NCBI RefSeq assembly: GCF_034190915.1
Contig: NW_026947490.1
Location: forward strand, 67,321,494-67,385,493
Source: Cavia porcellus
Lineage: Eukaryota > Chordata > Mammalia > Rodentia > Caviidae
Reading direction: 5' to 3'
Length of the DNA stretch: 64,000 nucleotides
In this document: piece by piece, positions 22,401-34,672 of the stretch
Numbering within the stretch: the first letter of the stretch is position 1
How the letters are laid out: each line of letters begins with the position of its first letter
Translations under genes and position numbers: made by a program
The notes under the pieces: generated by a model
Told to the model about the DNA's origin: nothing
The model's database searches: none
What the model saw: the letters and a program-made list of their open reading frames with translations, nothing else

Positions 22401-22984
22401 AAACAGAAATATTTAAACTGTTTTTAAAAAACAAAAAGAATTTAGCTGCCATATTCACGATGTTTGTATTCCAAGAACGCACTCCTCGGCTGCTTGGGGA
22501 GTAATGATGGCATTACCAAAGAACACTGCTTTAAAATGCATGGCAGAAAAGACAATAGAGGCCCCCGACCTCCGTCTAGAACATCGAGTCCTCCTAAACA
22601 CATTGTTTTATGGTGATGATTTATGTGCGGGCTCCTAGAAACAATTAAGAAGCCTTTTCAAATGAGGGAGTACTCTGCTCATCTGGTAATGAGTAGAATA
22701 TTCACTTTTACTACTAAAAAACCCAATTATTAAAAGTAAAAAGTAGTTTAAAATATGGATATTCCCACATTTCTCATTTTGTATCCCAACAAACATTGTG
22801 TAAACCACATGAGGAACCCTTCCAAGGTCCTGGGAATGTGTAGTTTTGCTGCATGAGGTGATGAAATGGCAAGTGGATTAAGTTTCAAAAGCTTAAGTCT
22901 GTCTGTTCAAGTCTGTCTGTTCTGCTGCGTAGGAGAGGACTTGGATGACTCCCTTTGAATGCAAAACATTGCTTCAGCATTAGT
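22401..22984. other. Unique-looking sequence
   Basis: No gene or repeat recognised. A small GTCTGTCTGTTC duplication lies near 22900. Confidence 0.4.
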
Positions 22985-23725
22985 TAAATCTAAGCCTGTC
23001 TCCATGTACTGATATGTACAGAGCCAGCTATGCTATTTCCTTCCCTCTTTAATCGGCTCTAAGCAATGTAGATACGCCAGCTAAGGTACTGACATGTAAT
23101 CCTTGAGGCCAGCCAACAGCTGTCTGTTTGCTCACACCGTGTTCCCTATAAACAGTTGAGCACAGCAGGATGGCAGAGCCAAGTAGCTCCAGAAATGTCA
23201 CCTGGGTTTGAGCCACAGATAAGAGTCTATGACTTCCCAGGGCACAAAAGTTTACATATCAGAAACTAAAGCAACAGCCTCTTAAAACCATGAAAGTACT
23301 ACCCTAATTGGGTTATGCAGACTGGCCTTTCTGCATATCATTTTCCCTGCATCTTACAGAAGTGCTTGCTCTCCACCTGGTCCATTCAGCTCACTTGCTC
23401 ACCTAATTCCTGCCATCCTCACTGTCACTCATCCTTGAACCACTCCCTTCTTCATGAGATAATAAATTCTAAGGGAGGCCTTGGATCAAAGCTTCTTCAT
23501 AAATCTTCACTTGGACCGGGCTTAGGACTCCTTGGTAGCCCCTAACTGTAAATATGCTCTAGTGTCTTTGTTTTTGCCGTGGGTTGCACGGGAGGTGATA
23601 GATTGAAATTAACTCACCAAGATTTCAATAGCATTCTCATGGGATTGCAAATATAATTTTCTGGACTGTGAGGAGGAAAAGGGATTATAATATTATAAGG
23701 AATTACACTGTTCCCTTTGAAGACA
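22985..23725 (+). mobile_element. Unnamed interspersed repeat family 2, copy C (LTR-like)
   Basis: Collinear with 45855-46915. Shared parts include TCTCCATGTACTGATATGTACAGAG (C/T differences), AAGCAATG, TATGACTTCYCAGGGC, the GACTTAGGA-type part, AAATATGCTCTAGTGTCTTTG, and GGTGATAGATTGAAATTAACTCAC ... TTTTCTGGACT. The last part resembles an LTR U5 and its downstream leader. No coding frames. Orientation is inferred. Confidence 0.6.
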
Positions 23726-26524
23726 TTCTTCCCTCTCCCTGGAAAGTGGGTTCTTCCACTATACAACTTTTCATGTAAATTTCCTTTGTTAACATTAGGG
23801 GTGCTCACGCCCTCAGGACTTGTGACAGTCCTCTGCCTGTGAGGAGCCGGGTACAGGGTGAGAGATGAATGATGGGCTGACTATGAAGCTTCCTCTGTGT
23901 TTGTGGCCACTTGAGCTCTGCTCTATGTCAAGCGTGCTGTGACCGTAGGTTCTCCGAGGAGAACCCATGGGAGGCATTCAAGGTCCCCGCTTATCCCAAC
24001 CCTCCCTCCTTATCCGTGAAAAAACACCTTCCACAGAACAGGCCCCTGGTGCCAAAGCCGTTGGGGCTGCTGGTTAACATCCTAGCATTTTACACCAGCA
24101 GTGCCTTTAGAAGGAGCTCAATATAATTACGCATGTTTTTCCAACATATAATGTTGCAACACAGAGGCAAATAGTAGAACCATTTTCCCCAAACCATTTA
24201 GCAGTCCCCAGAGAGCCATGGTTTCCTTTCAAAGTAAGCTATATTTCAATTCATAGAATGTTTTTTTCTTTTGCCCAAATTGGACTAAATAGACTGTTTT
24301 GGAACTGATTCCTTGATTGTCTCTGTAACATTCAGCTAATGAAACATAGTAAAAGGATAACCTGAAAAGATCCAGGTAAAATTTCCTGGAAACCATCTTG
24401 CCTCCCCCAATTACTCTTTGACTACTTAAGATATGATCGCCACATTTAATTCAGCCCTATAACTTGACACACATGCCAGCGTGCCAGGAGAAGACAAGGT
24501 CCAGTGTAGTGAAATAGACTGGTGGTGGTATTTTTATCTGCATTGTGGGTGCATTCTAGAATAGTCCATCCAAGGCAACATAATGACTCCAATGTACCTT
24601 TCTTTAGTACTGAATTTAGAAATGATAGAGTACTTTATCTTTTCTATAAATTCTTAGCTTTGCCCCATTCTTTCTTCTTCCAACCATGATCCATCAAAAG
24701 CACTCGCTGGCACCACCCAGTAGGTAGATCAATGTCACTTTCTATGCCCAGTTTAGCCACAGTGATTAAGAGCCACTGTGCCATCATGACATTGCCTCAA
24801 GCTGCTAGCACTATTGTTTCTGAAAGTTGTACTGTTTGCAGTGTCACCTTCCTCTAAAGCAGCAATATCTAGAGACAACTCAGAACTATCTAGGCCCTGC
24901 AAGTTCAAACTTGGGCTTTGGAAACTCGCTATATGATTTGGTGCCTGCTAAATTATATCTGAAGTTACCCAGCCTAGTAGAGACATCACTTGGTTGGCAC
25001 TGTGTCACTGCTGTCTAAGCTCTCTCATGGTGGCCTGTGCCCAGCTATCTTGCCAGCTTCACTAGCAGGAAAAGTGAATCCCCTCTTACATTCCTACCCA
25101 GCTCCAGGATCTTCTCTAACATTTTAAAAGATGTGTGTCACTTTGGACAATTGGGAAAATATTTAAGGACAAAAATAACAAATGCAGGTGCTCCTCTCAG
25201 AGTCAACAATATGCTAATGGCATTTGGATTAAAGAGCCTGAGGCTGTTTTCATTATGTAAAACATCCTATGGCTAAAATGCAGAACTAGCCTTGGGAGTG
25301 ACTTGCAAGCCTGGTATATGTTGCATCTTATGAAATCTATCAGTGACAGAACAGAGACTCCAAAGTACTTTGAGCTTCTCAGAGAACTAGAAATAAAGCA
25401 TAGGCATTGTGCTGCTGAAGGAGCTTTGTGGTTTTGTAAGTACTGTGTGTTTTGTAAAAACTATGAACTAGTTTTCCACATTGTGACCCTGGAAGTCAGG
25501 ACTCTTCAGAGTTTCCCTTCTCAGAGAAGATAATAGAAGAGGAGAGCAAAATAAGGCTCTGAGCACATGCTAAGTTATGTTAACATAGAGCAAACAAGAG
25601 AAAGGTCTAGAAGTGACCAAGGAACTCTGACAGATGTAGAAATCCCACCTGAATAAAGCAAACAAATCTCTACTCTCCTGCACATGCGTAAGGCTGAAGT
25701 ACAGACCTTGCTGGATTTTTGTTGAGTTTTGTGGTTAGACATAGGTTCTGGGACAAAGACTCATCTATTTGAATCAAAAATCTAATACCCCAGAGAGTTC
25801 TGTAGTAGTAGACAAGGCTCAGTGGCCAGGCAGTGGAGGTGCATTCAGTACCTATAGGCCAGAAATCTGGGACAGAGCACAGGAAAATAACTCTGCTGGT
25901 CTTTGTGTCCTGCAGGTGGGTTTCACCCAAAGCCCTCAAGAAGCTTTCTCATCAAATATGACCCGAGATTTATTTTATTTTCATCCTTGGTGAGCCAGCT
26001 TACTACTGATAGCAGCCCTATCCTCTATAAAAGCAGTGCATTTCACAACAAACCCAACAAAAGTGTGACAATAAAACATCTTTTCAGTGGGAATGGGTGA
26101 CAAAAGTCACTCTTTAAAGTTGCAAAAGAAATGAAAATGTGATTGTTATTACCATATATTAAAAAGAAAAAGTTAAAGAGAAAACCTTCCATAGTGTTCA
26201 TAAAATCTGAATTGCTACATTTCTCAGTGAAAATAATTACCTTAGAAGGAAATTTTCCACTTAATAAAAATAGTTTGTTTAAAACTTACACATAATGTTA
26301 TACTCATTGTGAAAACAATCTAGATTCTTCTCCTTATGATCAGGAGCAAGTCCAAGATGCTCACTCTCCCCACTTACATTCCACTTTGCACTCAAAGCTC
26401 TTATCCATGCTGCAGGCCAAGAAAAGGACATGTAATCATACAGATTAGAGAAAAACAGCAAACTACCTTAGAGTCGGAAGTCATGATGGTCTGCAGAGAA
26501 AAGCCCGAAGAATCTCCAATGATC
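23726..26524. other. AT-rich unique sequence
   Basis: No gene, RNA gene or clear repeat seen. Several frames of 60-90 codons (24827-25018, 25037-25276, 25303-25533) carry no recognised motif and sit in AT-rich DNA. Confidence 0.4.
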
Positions 26525-26695
26525 TCCTAGAACTAATAAATGAGATCAACAAGATTATGGAGCCCAAAGCAAATAGGGAAAAAATAACTTCCTGCATACT
26601 AACAATGGACATATGGACATGGAAATAAAAAATAGAATACCACTCACAATTGTTCAAACAACAAAATACCAAGCATATTAGTGAAGTAAAAGTAG
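26525..26695 (+). mobile_element. L1 ORF2 fragment
   Basis: AACTAATAAATGAGATCAAC, CCTGCATACTAACAATGGAC and CAACAAAATACCAAGCATATT fit the sense L1 ORF2 segment around the INSLAFLYTNN-type region, strongly decayed. Confidence 0.6.
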
Positions 26696-26859
26696 GCTTT
26701 GAAGAAGCTTGTTAATGAGTAGCCTTTGTAATGCTAAAAACTATATAATGCTGATGGAAGTAATCAAACAAGGCTGAAATAAAGGGAAAGAAGTACTGTT
26801 TCTAAGGACTGGAGGTTAAGGTGAAGGTAGGGGCCTAGGGACTTGGTGTGGCTGTCAAA

Positions 26860-27045
26860 GGGAAGGTGAGAGACCTTTGTAAAGAAGGGAAAGTCTGTAT
26901 CTTAGTTGATGATACAACTGACGTACTATAACTCTGGAAGGTATTGGCCTTGAGGAAAACTGGTACCCACAGGGTCTCTCTGTACTACAGCTGAAGTTGC
27001 ATGTGAATCTACAACTATCAAAATAAAAATGAAGTTTTCCTCAAA
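26860..27045 (+). mobile_element. Old L1 3' UTR end
   Basis: GGTACCCACAGGGTCTCTCTGTACTA, GCATGTGAATCTACAACTATC and AAAATAAAAATGAAG match the closing part of old mammalian L1 3' UTRs. Probably one element with 26525-26695. Confidence 0.65.
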
Positions 27046-28255
27046 AACTAAGCAAAATCTGTGTTCTTTAGGGCACCATCCCTCCTCCCAATTACCTTCC
27101 AAACTAGCAATCACATTCTGGAACAAGATGGCCATTCAGATGAATCTGTTTATAGCATCTTCATGTTTGTATTGATTTAAAGGAGTGGTTTGTATAGCAT
27201 CCTTTCTCCTTAATATTTCTTTACATACATTTTCAATGACACACCTTGAAATGAATTTTACCTGAAATCACATTTTTTAATCATAGGTGACAATATCAGT
27301 TATCCTCTGAGCAAGGTTAGTTCTAATAGCAAATTCACAAATATTGAATAGTGTGCTGTTGGCATGACATTTTATATTAATTCTGCATTTTATGTCCATG
27401 GAAATTTACACACCACAGTTTTATACGGGAGTCTTTGCCAATGTTTCCCTCTTGTCGGAGGTCCAAAGTCTGTGGTTGGAGTTTCCTGACAAAATATGCA
27501 TTGTTTCCACTGGGGTTTGTACCAGAAATAATTAGGTAAAATGCTGGAATAATGGAAACAATACAGCTTTTGTAGCTCATTAATGTATTGTTGCTAAATT
27601 TCACAACTTTTGGTGTTTGAAGAAGTTTACTGCTAGCTGCCGCAAGTTTCCAGGAGAAGCCTCTGCTCAGTCTAAGCCTCTTTATTTGATTTGCTCATCA
27701 GAGTTTCAGAAAACTTGACCCGAGTGGCTGTTGATTTTTGTCAGCTGTTAAAAGGGAAATTTGAAGTGGATGTGTGCACAAAGGTACAAGTTTCCACGCT
27801 TCACTCGAAAGCCCGCGAAGAAGCTTGTGCTTTTCTCCCCCTCTCACAGGCAGGCATCTGGTTGACAAACTCTTCTTCCTGTTTTCCGCTCTGCCAAGGA
27901 TTTTTCCAAGCCTCTGATTAACCTATATCTCATATTTGCTAGGCTCTGTATTGAGTTTTTATTCACTGTCCTTTCTGGAGTAGATCTGCAGAGCAAAGTA
28001 CTTTTAGGTTACCAGAGGAGAGACGAGAGGGAAATTCCACGTAGGTAGAATAACAGTGAGTCTTTAAAATGAATTTAGATGGATAGGTAGAGTGATATAT
28101 AGATACACAATGTGATTCACAAGTTCAAAACAGATGCTTAAATAGTTTCTAATTAAGAAAGATCATTAGGACTTCTAAATTTTCTTTTAAAAGATTAAGC
28201 TCATATTATTTTCTATTTTAGCTTTTGTTTAAAACTGGTCACCCAAATACACTGT
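27046..28255. other. No gene or repeat recognised
   Basis: AT-rich sequence with short frames only. Confidence 0.4.
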
Positions 28256-28259
28256 CTAA

Positions 28260-28470
28260 CGCAATGCTTCTCCAAGGACGCCCATGGGCCAGCAGCTGCA
28301 GTATCACCTAAGGGCTTCTCAGAAAGGAGATTCTTGGGCCAGATTACTGAACTGGACTCAGGGCAACTGCATGAGTGTCCAGGGGCCCGAGAATGTGGGT
28401 GCCATGAACAGTGCCTCCAAGAGGTGTCCACACATGCTGAGGTCTGCACGTTGCTAATATTAAATCAGTG
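28260..28470 (+). mobile_element. MER5A-like DNA transposon fossil (hAT-Charlie)
   Basis: GCAATGCTTCTCCAAGGACG, CAGCAGCTGCAGTATCACCT, GGAGATTCTTGGGCCAGA, TTACTGAACTGGACTC and GGGGCCCGAGAATGTG follow the MER5A order. Non-autonomous and inactive. Confidence 0.65.
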
Positions 28471-28921
28471 CTCTCAAAGGCAATACACACGCTATGCACA
28501 GAACAGCATCAGTGCCCTCAAATTCATGTACTGACACCCTACCTGCCAGTGCACTGTGTGTATCTGCAGACAGGATCTTTAGGGGCAAGGCTGATAGAAG
28601 TCATGGGGGTGGTTAATAAGACAGATCCATGGCTCCATTAAAAGGGAAAGATTCGATCTCTCTGTCTCTCGGGTATGTGTGCATGCACATGTGTGTGCAC
28701 CTGCCATATGGAACACAGTGAAAGGTGGCCCTTCTTAGGGTAGGAAGATGCCCCTTCCAGAGCCCCACTCTACCGGCACTGTGACTATGGACCTGCAGTC
28801 TCCAGGACTGTAAGAACCAAATCCCTCTCATCCCAGCACTCAGCTTACACTGTTGCATCGGGCTGAGCCCAGCAGCCCTCAGTGCCTGTGAACCACCCGG
28901 GGTCCCTGTCATGAGCGATTC

Positions 28922-29000
28922 TCCAGCTCAGTAATAAAGCACTTAGCCAGCATATGTAGGCCCTTCGCTCATCTCTCCTGCACCACTGAGGCAAAAACAA
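28922..29000 (+). mobile_element. Degraded ID-like SINE
   Basis: CCAGCTCAGTAATAAAGCAC, TTAGCCAGCATATG and TAGGCCC then A-rich CAAAAACAAA. Only the first half resembles ID well. Confidence 0.45.
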
Positions 29001-29104
29001 ATTCTGCTCAGGAAATCAGGCGGCAGAGGCAGTCCTGCTGCTTTCCTGGCTCATGGACTCCACCGAGGGCAATCAGGATCCTCCCCATCTCCCTAGAACA
29101 AGTC

Positions 29105-29470
29105 TAACTGCTCATTCTGACCTCCATGACTGCCTGGCAGGGCTCGCCTACCTCTCTGGCTTCACCATGCGCCTGTTCACTTTCTCCACTCATGGAGCGC
29201 TGCCCTCCAACACAACACATTTCCTTCTCCTTTCTTAGGACGGTGGCTCTCACTTTGTCCCCAGTGAGTAGATCCTTCTCTCTCCACCACGATCCAAATG
29301 TCTTTTCAGAAAGAACAAGACTACTCTATCCCAAGGCGCACATCTCCCGTGCCCTCTCTTACAACCCAGCCTTTCTCGCCCTGTAACTCAGTCCAAAACC
29401 ACTTCGTCTTCTCCACAAAAAGGCAGCCTCCATGAAGGCAAAATCTCATCTCTTCTTCACCTAAAATCAT
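29105..29470 (+). mobile_element. Probable L2 LINE fragment
   Basis: Pyrimidine-rich text with the L2 3' order (CTACCTCTCTGGCTTCACC, GCCTCCATGAAGGCAAAATCTC). Heavily decayed; assignment is tentative. Confidence 0.4.
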
Positions 29471-29936
29471 ACTATGCAATGCAATTTCCCATAATGACCA
29501 AATAAAGTCACATAGGAGCCCTCCTTCCCCCAGATGTGGGTAAATTGAGGCATCTAATTTATCAAGTCTTGTCCTGCTGGGTCCTGGTTTTAGAGTCTCC
29601 ATGTTTTCCTTGCCTTGCCCTGAGCTAGATGGGGAGGAGAGGAAGGAGGTTCTCGGCTTTGAGGTGTCAGCCACTGGGTCCAGATATCAGCTCTGGCTGT
29701 GACCTGTGCTTGCTGCTGGGCACTGTGGCCTTTGCTCAGTGCCAGGCACTGCTGCTTCTCTGCATCCAGCCCTCTCCCACCCCATGGCCATGACTGAGTT
29801 TTATCTTGGCCTTAGCACCAGGTCCTGCTACCTACAAGTCAGGCCCAGACTCCAGTCCTAGGCATGGTGTCCACTTTGCATGCCACTGCTTTGTGCTTGT
29901 GGCCCCCCTTAAGTAGAAAGTGGTTGTGGTCCTGCC
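29471..29936. other. No gene or repeat recognised
   Basis: GC-moderate sequence without motifs. Confidence 0.4.
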
Positions 29937-29981
29937 TTGAATGAATGAATGAATGAATGAATGAATGAATGAATGAATGAA
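29937..29981. repeat. (GAAT)n microsatellite
   Basis: About eleven tandem GAAT units, nearly perfect. Confidence 0.95.
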
Positions 29982-30356
29982 TTGCATAGAAACAGATCCC
30001 TCAGTGTGGACTCAAGAGAAAGGTGGCACACTGCTCTTGTAGTCCTGCATTGTCAGTCCATCCCAGAGTTCCTCCTCAGCACCTACCGTGCAAGTGTTTT
30101 ACAGCACAGACATAGGCACTCACTCAGGGCACCACTGTGCTCCCCCAGGACCCCTGAGGGCTCCTATCCACAGAAGTCTGAATGCTCAGCTCTCCAGGCA
30201 TTTCCTCCACCGTGTGGAGTCACATGGTAGTCACCTGTCACCACCCAGAGCCTGCAGCCTTTGGAGTCTGGCTGCTGGAGTCTCTGTTCCCAATGTCTGC
30301 AAGCAGGCTGTGTAATTGTGGACACTTCTCTCTGTCCATTTCTATGCTTCATGCTT

Positions 30357-30660
30357 GTCTTAGTTCTGGCAGCTATAAGACAACACCTTAGACTGAGTGG
30401 CTAAAAAATATTAGAAATGCATTTCTCATAATCGGGGCTGGGAACTGCAGTCATGGTGTCTGTAGCTGGAGCATGTGAGTGTCTGGTAAACGCTCTGCTT
30501 CCAAGGAGGTCCTTTGTGCTGTGTTTGCACAAGGAACAGGGAAAGAAAGGCCAAAAGCCTGCCCCTAGCTCTTGTGCAAGCCACTAACCCCACGATGAGA
30601 GTGGAACCTTCCTGGGTCCCCTGCTAAAAGCTACACTCCTTAGTCTTGCTGTACGGGACC
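30357..30660 (-). mobile_element. MaLR/MST-type LTR, antisense
   Basis: TTAGTTCTGGCAGCTATAAGAC, CACCTTAGACTGAGTGGCTAA, ATGCATTTCTCATAATCGGGG and CTCTTGTGCAAGCCACTAAC fit the reverse complement of a MaLR LTR 3' end and centre. Confidence 0.6.
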
Positions 30661-30859
30661 TTGGAGAGACACAAACACCCAAAGCATAGCAACAACCCAA
30701 CCCACACAGTGCAGGGCTTTGAACATTGCAGTCTCTGACCAGCAGCACATGAAAATATGCTGCTTACTGTGGTAGCAAGTTCTCGGCTATAGCCACACAG
30801 TACTAATAAAAAGTGTACACTAGAAAATAAGCCAATTAATAAATTGAACTGAATAAGCA

Positions 30860-30985
30860 CCTATTCAAAAATGAAACACAAATGGCCAATGAGTATATGA
30901 AAGGTGTTCACCATCTTTAGCCACTACAGAAATACAAATCAAAACCACACTGAGATTCCAACCAGAATGGCTGTCCTCAGTTAGC
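30860..30985 (+). mobile_element. L1 ORF2 fragment
   Basis: AAACACAAATGGCCAATGAGTATATG, TTCACCATCTTTAGCCACTA, AATACAAATCAAAACCACAC and ATTCCAACCAGAATGGC are textbook sense L1 ORF2 near the C-terminal part. Truncated on both sides. Confidence 0.88.
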
Positions 30986-31379
30986 TTGGGGTGCTGGAAG
31001 GGCAGAGTCCCCAGGTCACTCAGGGGCCGTATCCACAGCTTGCAGTGTGAGCCGACCTGTGTTTCTGAAGCATTGACTTTCCCATCCCTCCTGCAAGTGT
31101 GTGCTTCTGCTTTTTCTCTGTCCTTGGACCCTAACGCTAAGGACACAGTTCCATGGAGCTGGCAGCCCCCGAATAAAGGTCAACCAGGACACTTCACCTG
31201 ACGAACCACCTACCTACCATACTGATGGGCCCATGTGAGCGTAAGAGTGGATATGGAAACCACAAAACATGTCCAGTGCTGAGTTTATATCTGGATGCCC
31301 CCAAGGGCAGCTGTTGAAGACCCAGCTCAGTACTCAAAGAGGTGCTGGAATCTTTAAAATGTTGGGCCTCTCAGGAGGT
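30986..31379. other. No gene or repeat recognised
   Basis: Ordinary sequence with short frames only. Confidence 0.35.
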
Positions 31380-31429
31380 TCAGTTCACAGGGGTGTGCTT
31401 CTCAAGGGGACTCTACTTCACCCTCTTTC

Positions 31430-31602
31430 TTTTGCATCCTGGTTTGGAGGTAAGTGATATGCTACCAAGACTCAGTGCAAGTGCTCAACTGGGAATGGCC
31501 TGAAGCCTCCAGTGTCGTGAACCAACACCAAACCGTCTTACTTTATATCTTTATTATTATTATTGATATTTGTTACAGTAACAGAAACCTGACTAATGCA
31601 CC
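31430..31602 (+). mobile_element. MaLR/MLT1-type LTR, 3' end
   Basis: CCTCCAGTGTCGTGAACCAAC, then a TTTATTATTATTATTG stretch, GATATTTGTTACAGTAACAG and AAACCTGACTAATGCA: the polyadenylation and terminal part of a sense MaLR LTR. Confidence 0.65.
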
Positions 31603-32490
31603 CAGGAAGATCTTATATGCTCACAGCCAAGGACCTTGAGAAAAAAAAAATCACCAGGAACAAATGCCTGACTTAGAAAACAGTCCCACTTAGAAAACAA
31701 TTCACTGTGTTGTGCTTCCCTTGCTGGTGCAAGCACCCAGAACTCTGAGGTAAAACCATTTTCCTCAGTACCGCTGAGATGCACGACAACACGAATTCCC
31801 CTGCCAGTGCTGGTGCCCTCTCTGTGTGTGCAGCTTCCCTTGCTCAACCCCACTGTGACACGTCTGTCACCTGTCACAGTAACCCAGTCCACAGGGCAGC
31901 CCTGAGGGACAAAAGGGGCAAGCTTGCCTGTCTAACTGTTAGCCTTTGCTTCCCTCTCAGTGGAAGACCGAACAGTGGAAAGTCTGATATTCACTTTGGC
32001 TATTAATATAACATTGGGGTGGCCTTAGGAGGGAAAGTACCTAGACAAGGAAAAGCAGAAGAGACCACATGATTGTAGGCTGGGGCACAGAAATGTCTCC
32101 CAGACCCAGCGTTACCTGAGGAGAAGTGGTGATGCTGGAGAGTGCGATGGGAAGGGGCTGTGAGGCCTCTCAGAACACTGCACTGCTCCATCCGCAGCCA
32201 TTCCTCAGCATGTGAAGGCCCATAAAAATAATCGTGTAAATATTGTCTTCAGGTTTTTCCTCTTAAACAGAAGAGACACTGCGGCTCGTAAATGTTAGCA
32301 TGATTAATGAACTATTAAAGGAGGTATATATGTCACTGCTTCACATTTCTTGCCTCACAGTTATTTCTGAAAATAAATGTGGACATCAAGGTTACTTGGC
32401 CACAGTATGCTTCTTAACGCCCTCTGTAGACACAGAGGAGACACAAGAGAGAAAACTTGACTGCTACAGAAAGTTGCATTTCAGCCCAGG
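31603..32490. other. No gene or repeat recognised
   Basis: Short frames only; no domain or repeat signature. Confidence 0.4.
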
Positions 32491-32491
32491 A

Positions 32492-32575
32492 AACACATAC
32501 ACATACACACACACACACACGCACACGCACATGCACACGCACACGCACATGCACACACAAATATATGCACACACA
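32492..32575. repeat. (CA)n / (CACACG)n microsatellite
   Basis: CA dinucleotides interrupted by G and TG, giving potential Z-DNA-like alternating purine-pyrimidine sequence. Confidence 0.93.
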
Positions 32576-32828
32576 TAGAGCTGTCAAATAGAACTGAAGG
32601 ATCTGCCTTCTTTCTTTGTGAGTTTTCTCTTGCGATGTTTGATCTAAAGCTTGAGGTGATTTATTAATGTATTTATTTATTTTTGTAATGGGGATGAAAT
32701 TCAGGTTCATACACAAGGTGATCCTTTCTGCATTTGACTAGTCTTCTGAGCAAAACTACATAAAGGACAAATAAGCCCCAGCCCATGAACTGCACCTCTT
32801 TATTTCCAGGACTTCTGTAAAAGATTGA

Positions 32829-32918
32829 AGGGCTCTGGGTGTAGCTCTGTGGAAAAGCCCTTGCCTGACATGTGCAAGGCCCTGGGTCCATCGCCTGTGC
32901 CACAGGACAAAAAGGAAA
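32829..32918 (+). mobile_element. ID SINE
   Basis: GGGCTCTGGGTGTAGCTCTG, GCCCTTGCCTGACATGTGC, AAGGCCCTGGGTCCATCGCC, then A-rich tail. Older ID form. Confidence 0.88.
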
Positions 32919-33300
32919 AATCAGCATAGGATTGGAGGCTACAAATGGATATGGATCCTGGCTCCTCTTAGTTTTAATTTTTGGGGTCCAAAAATTTATT
33001 AACTTTTAAAATTCACTTTTTCAACAAAAGAATTCAGAGGTCTCCCTGAGTATAGACTAGCAGAAGACATTCTCCCACCACTTACATTTTTTTCTCTAAC
33101 CATAAACCATAAGTGAATTTCTGCTAATCCAGTGTTTTGTGGAAAAGTCATTTATCCAGGCTTAGCAGGGCACAGAGGCTTCAGGGCTGGAAAATAGTTT
33201 ACTATTAACATGGAGGTATCATTATTAAATTTGTGAATGTTAGAACTTAGTGTTTGAATGTAAATACTCCCTTGATGACAGTTTTCTTCTCTTTCTCTTC
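32919..33300. other. No gene or repeat recognised
   Basis: AT-rich sequence. Confidence 0.35.
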
Positions 33301-33349
33301 TTTGGCAATTTCACACGCTCTGTAGGAACATGGGATCAGCCTGTAAATG

Positions 33350-33422
33350 TCTGTATGCCCAGAGTATGTGAAAGGAGCCCCCAAAGTGCACAGTCATTAA
33401 TAAATATTTGTTCAATGGACAG
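33350..33422 (+). mobile_element. Possible L2 3' terminus
   Basis: ATTAATAAATATTTGTTCAATGGA resembles the ATAAATATTTGTTGAATGAA end of L2. Short, so low confidence. Confidence 0.35.
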
Positions 33423-33760
33423 ATTCATGAGGATGGGAGCATTTGCCCAACTGATGGTATGTGTCAGAAAAGGTGCAAAGAATTTCAAATGAAATATGCA
33501 CTTGCAAATTCTTCCTAAATTGAACAAACATAATTGGGGATGTAGAGTTGCAAATGTAAGCAACTCCTGAGGACTCCATTTGATTCCAAAATTGAGTCAA
33601 TTTTCCCCATACGTTCAATATTGATTCTAAATATTGAATTTATTTGGTTTTTACTCACTTTGTTGTGTGACCAGAATTGTGGAAAGAATTAAGTTCATGA
33701 AGCAGAGCACCACTGTACCAAAGCCAGTGTATGCATTAAAAGCAAAGCTCTGTGGCTCCA

Positions 33761-33850
33761 TGGGTAGACCAGATGATCCTTTGAAGGTCCATGTGAACAC
33801 TTATTCACTAGGCAGCCAATGGGTAGACCAGATGATCCCTGGAAGATCCA
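33761..33850. repeat. 59 bp tandem duplication next to repeat copy B
   Basis: TGGGTAGACCAGATGATCC at 33761 recurs at 33820, each followed by a GGAAGRTCCATG-like part. It abuts the left end of copy B and is absent from copy A. Confidence 0.8.
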
Positions 33851-33854
33851 TGAT

Positions 33855-34672
33855 GTTTTAGTTGTGGTTACAAGGAGAACAGTTACATACAGGACATATC
33901 ATTTATAGTATTGTTTGTCGTAGTCACCCAGAGTCAAATACAGGAAGTGCAGGAAATCTGTCCACACACTAAAGACCTAGAGAACCCAGCCAACAGCCTA
34001 GATTCCACAGTAAAGTCCTGCATGAGTCCAGCTGAAGATCTAGAACCCATGAAAATGCCCCACAAGTCCAACTGGAAGCCTAGAGACCATGACAATGATT
34101 CATAAAAGTCTGTTTCATGTATCTGTGCTGGAAAGGCCCAAAGATCAGCTATGGAAGCTAGAATCTATGCCAGAGGAGTGAAGGATCTATGATAGTAGGT
34201 TGAGTGTTCTGCACTGGAGCCAAGAAGCAATGCTCAAAATGAGGACCAGAGTGCCCCCCAAAATACCATAGCCATCTTCACTAACAAAGAGGTCTCATGC
34301 TCCTCTGATGATGAGAACAGCAGAGTTCATATCAGGAAGTCAGCATGACAAACTTCAGGAGAACAGCACACATCTTCTCCTCCAGAGCCAGGAAGTGATG
34401 CTGCAAGTTAACACCTGAGTGTCCCCAGAGTGAACTGCAGCCATTCTCAGCAACAGCCAAGTTCCTATCAGGGGAGCCAGCATGAGAAGCTCCTCTAGGA
34501 GAACCAACGGCTCCAAACAATAACACTTAGGAGAACCCACAGTGCTACTTTCTTCCTTTCCATTTCTTTTCATGATGGCAACAGTCCTCAGGTGGACCAT
34601 CTACACTCTGAACCATGCTGATTCAGTTCAGCTGGTGTTTAAGCTGACCATCAGTTTTCAACCCACCACACT
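33855..34672 (-). mobile_element. Unnamed interspersed repeat family 1, copy B (LTR-like)
   Basis: Collinear with copy A (690-1545). Contains the same internal direct repeat, here with period about 168 bp (unit starts near 34214 and 34382). Sequence just to the right has CTTTATTTAGTCAGC, which on the minus strand reads AATAAAG, the only hint for orientation. No recognisable protein frame. Confidence 0.6.
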
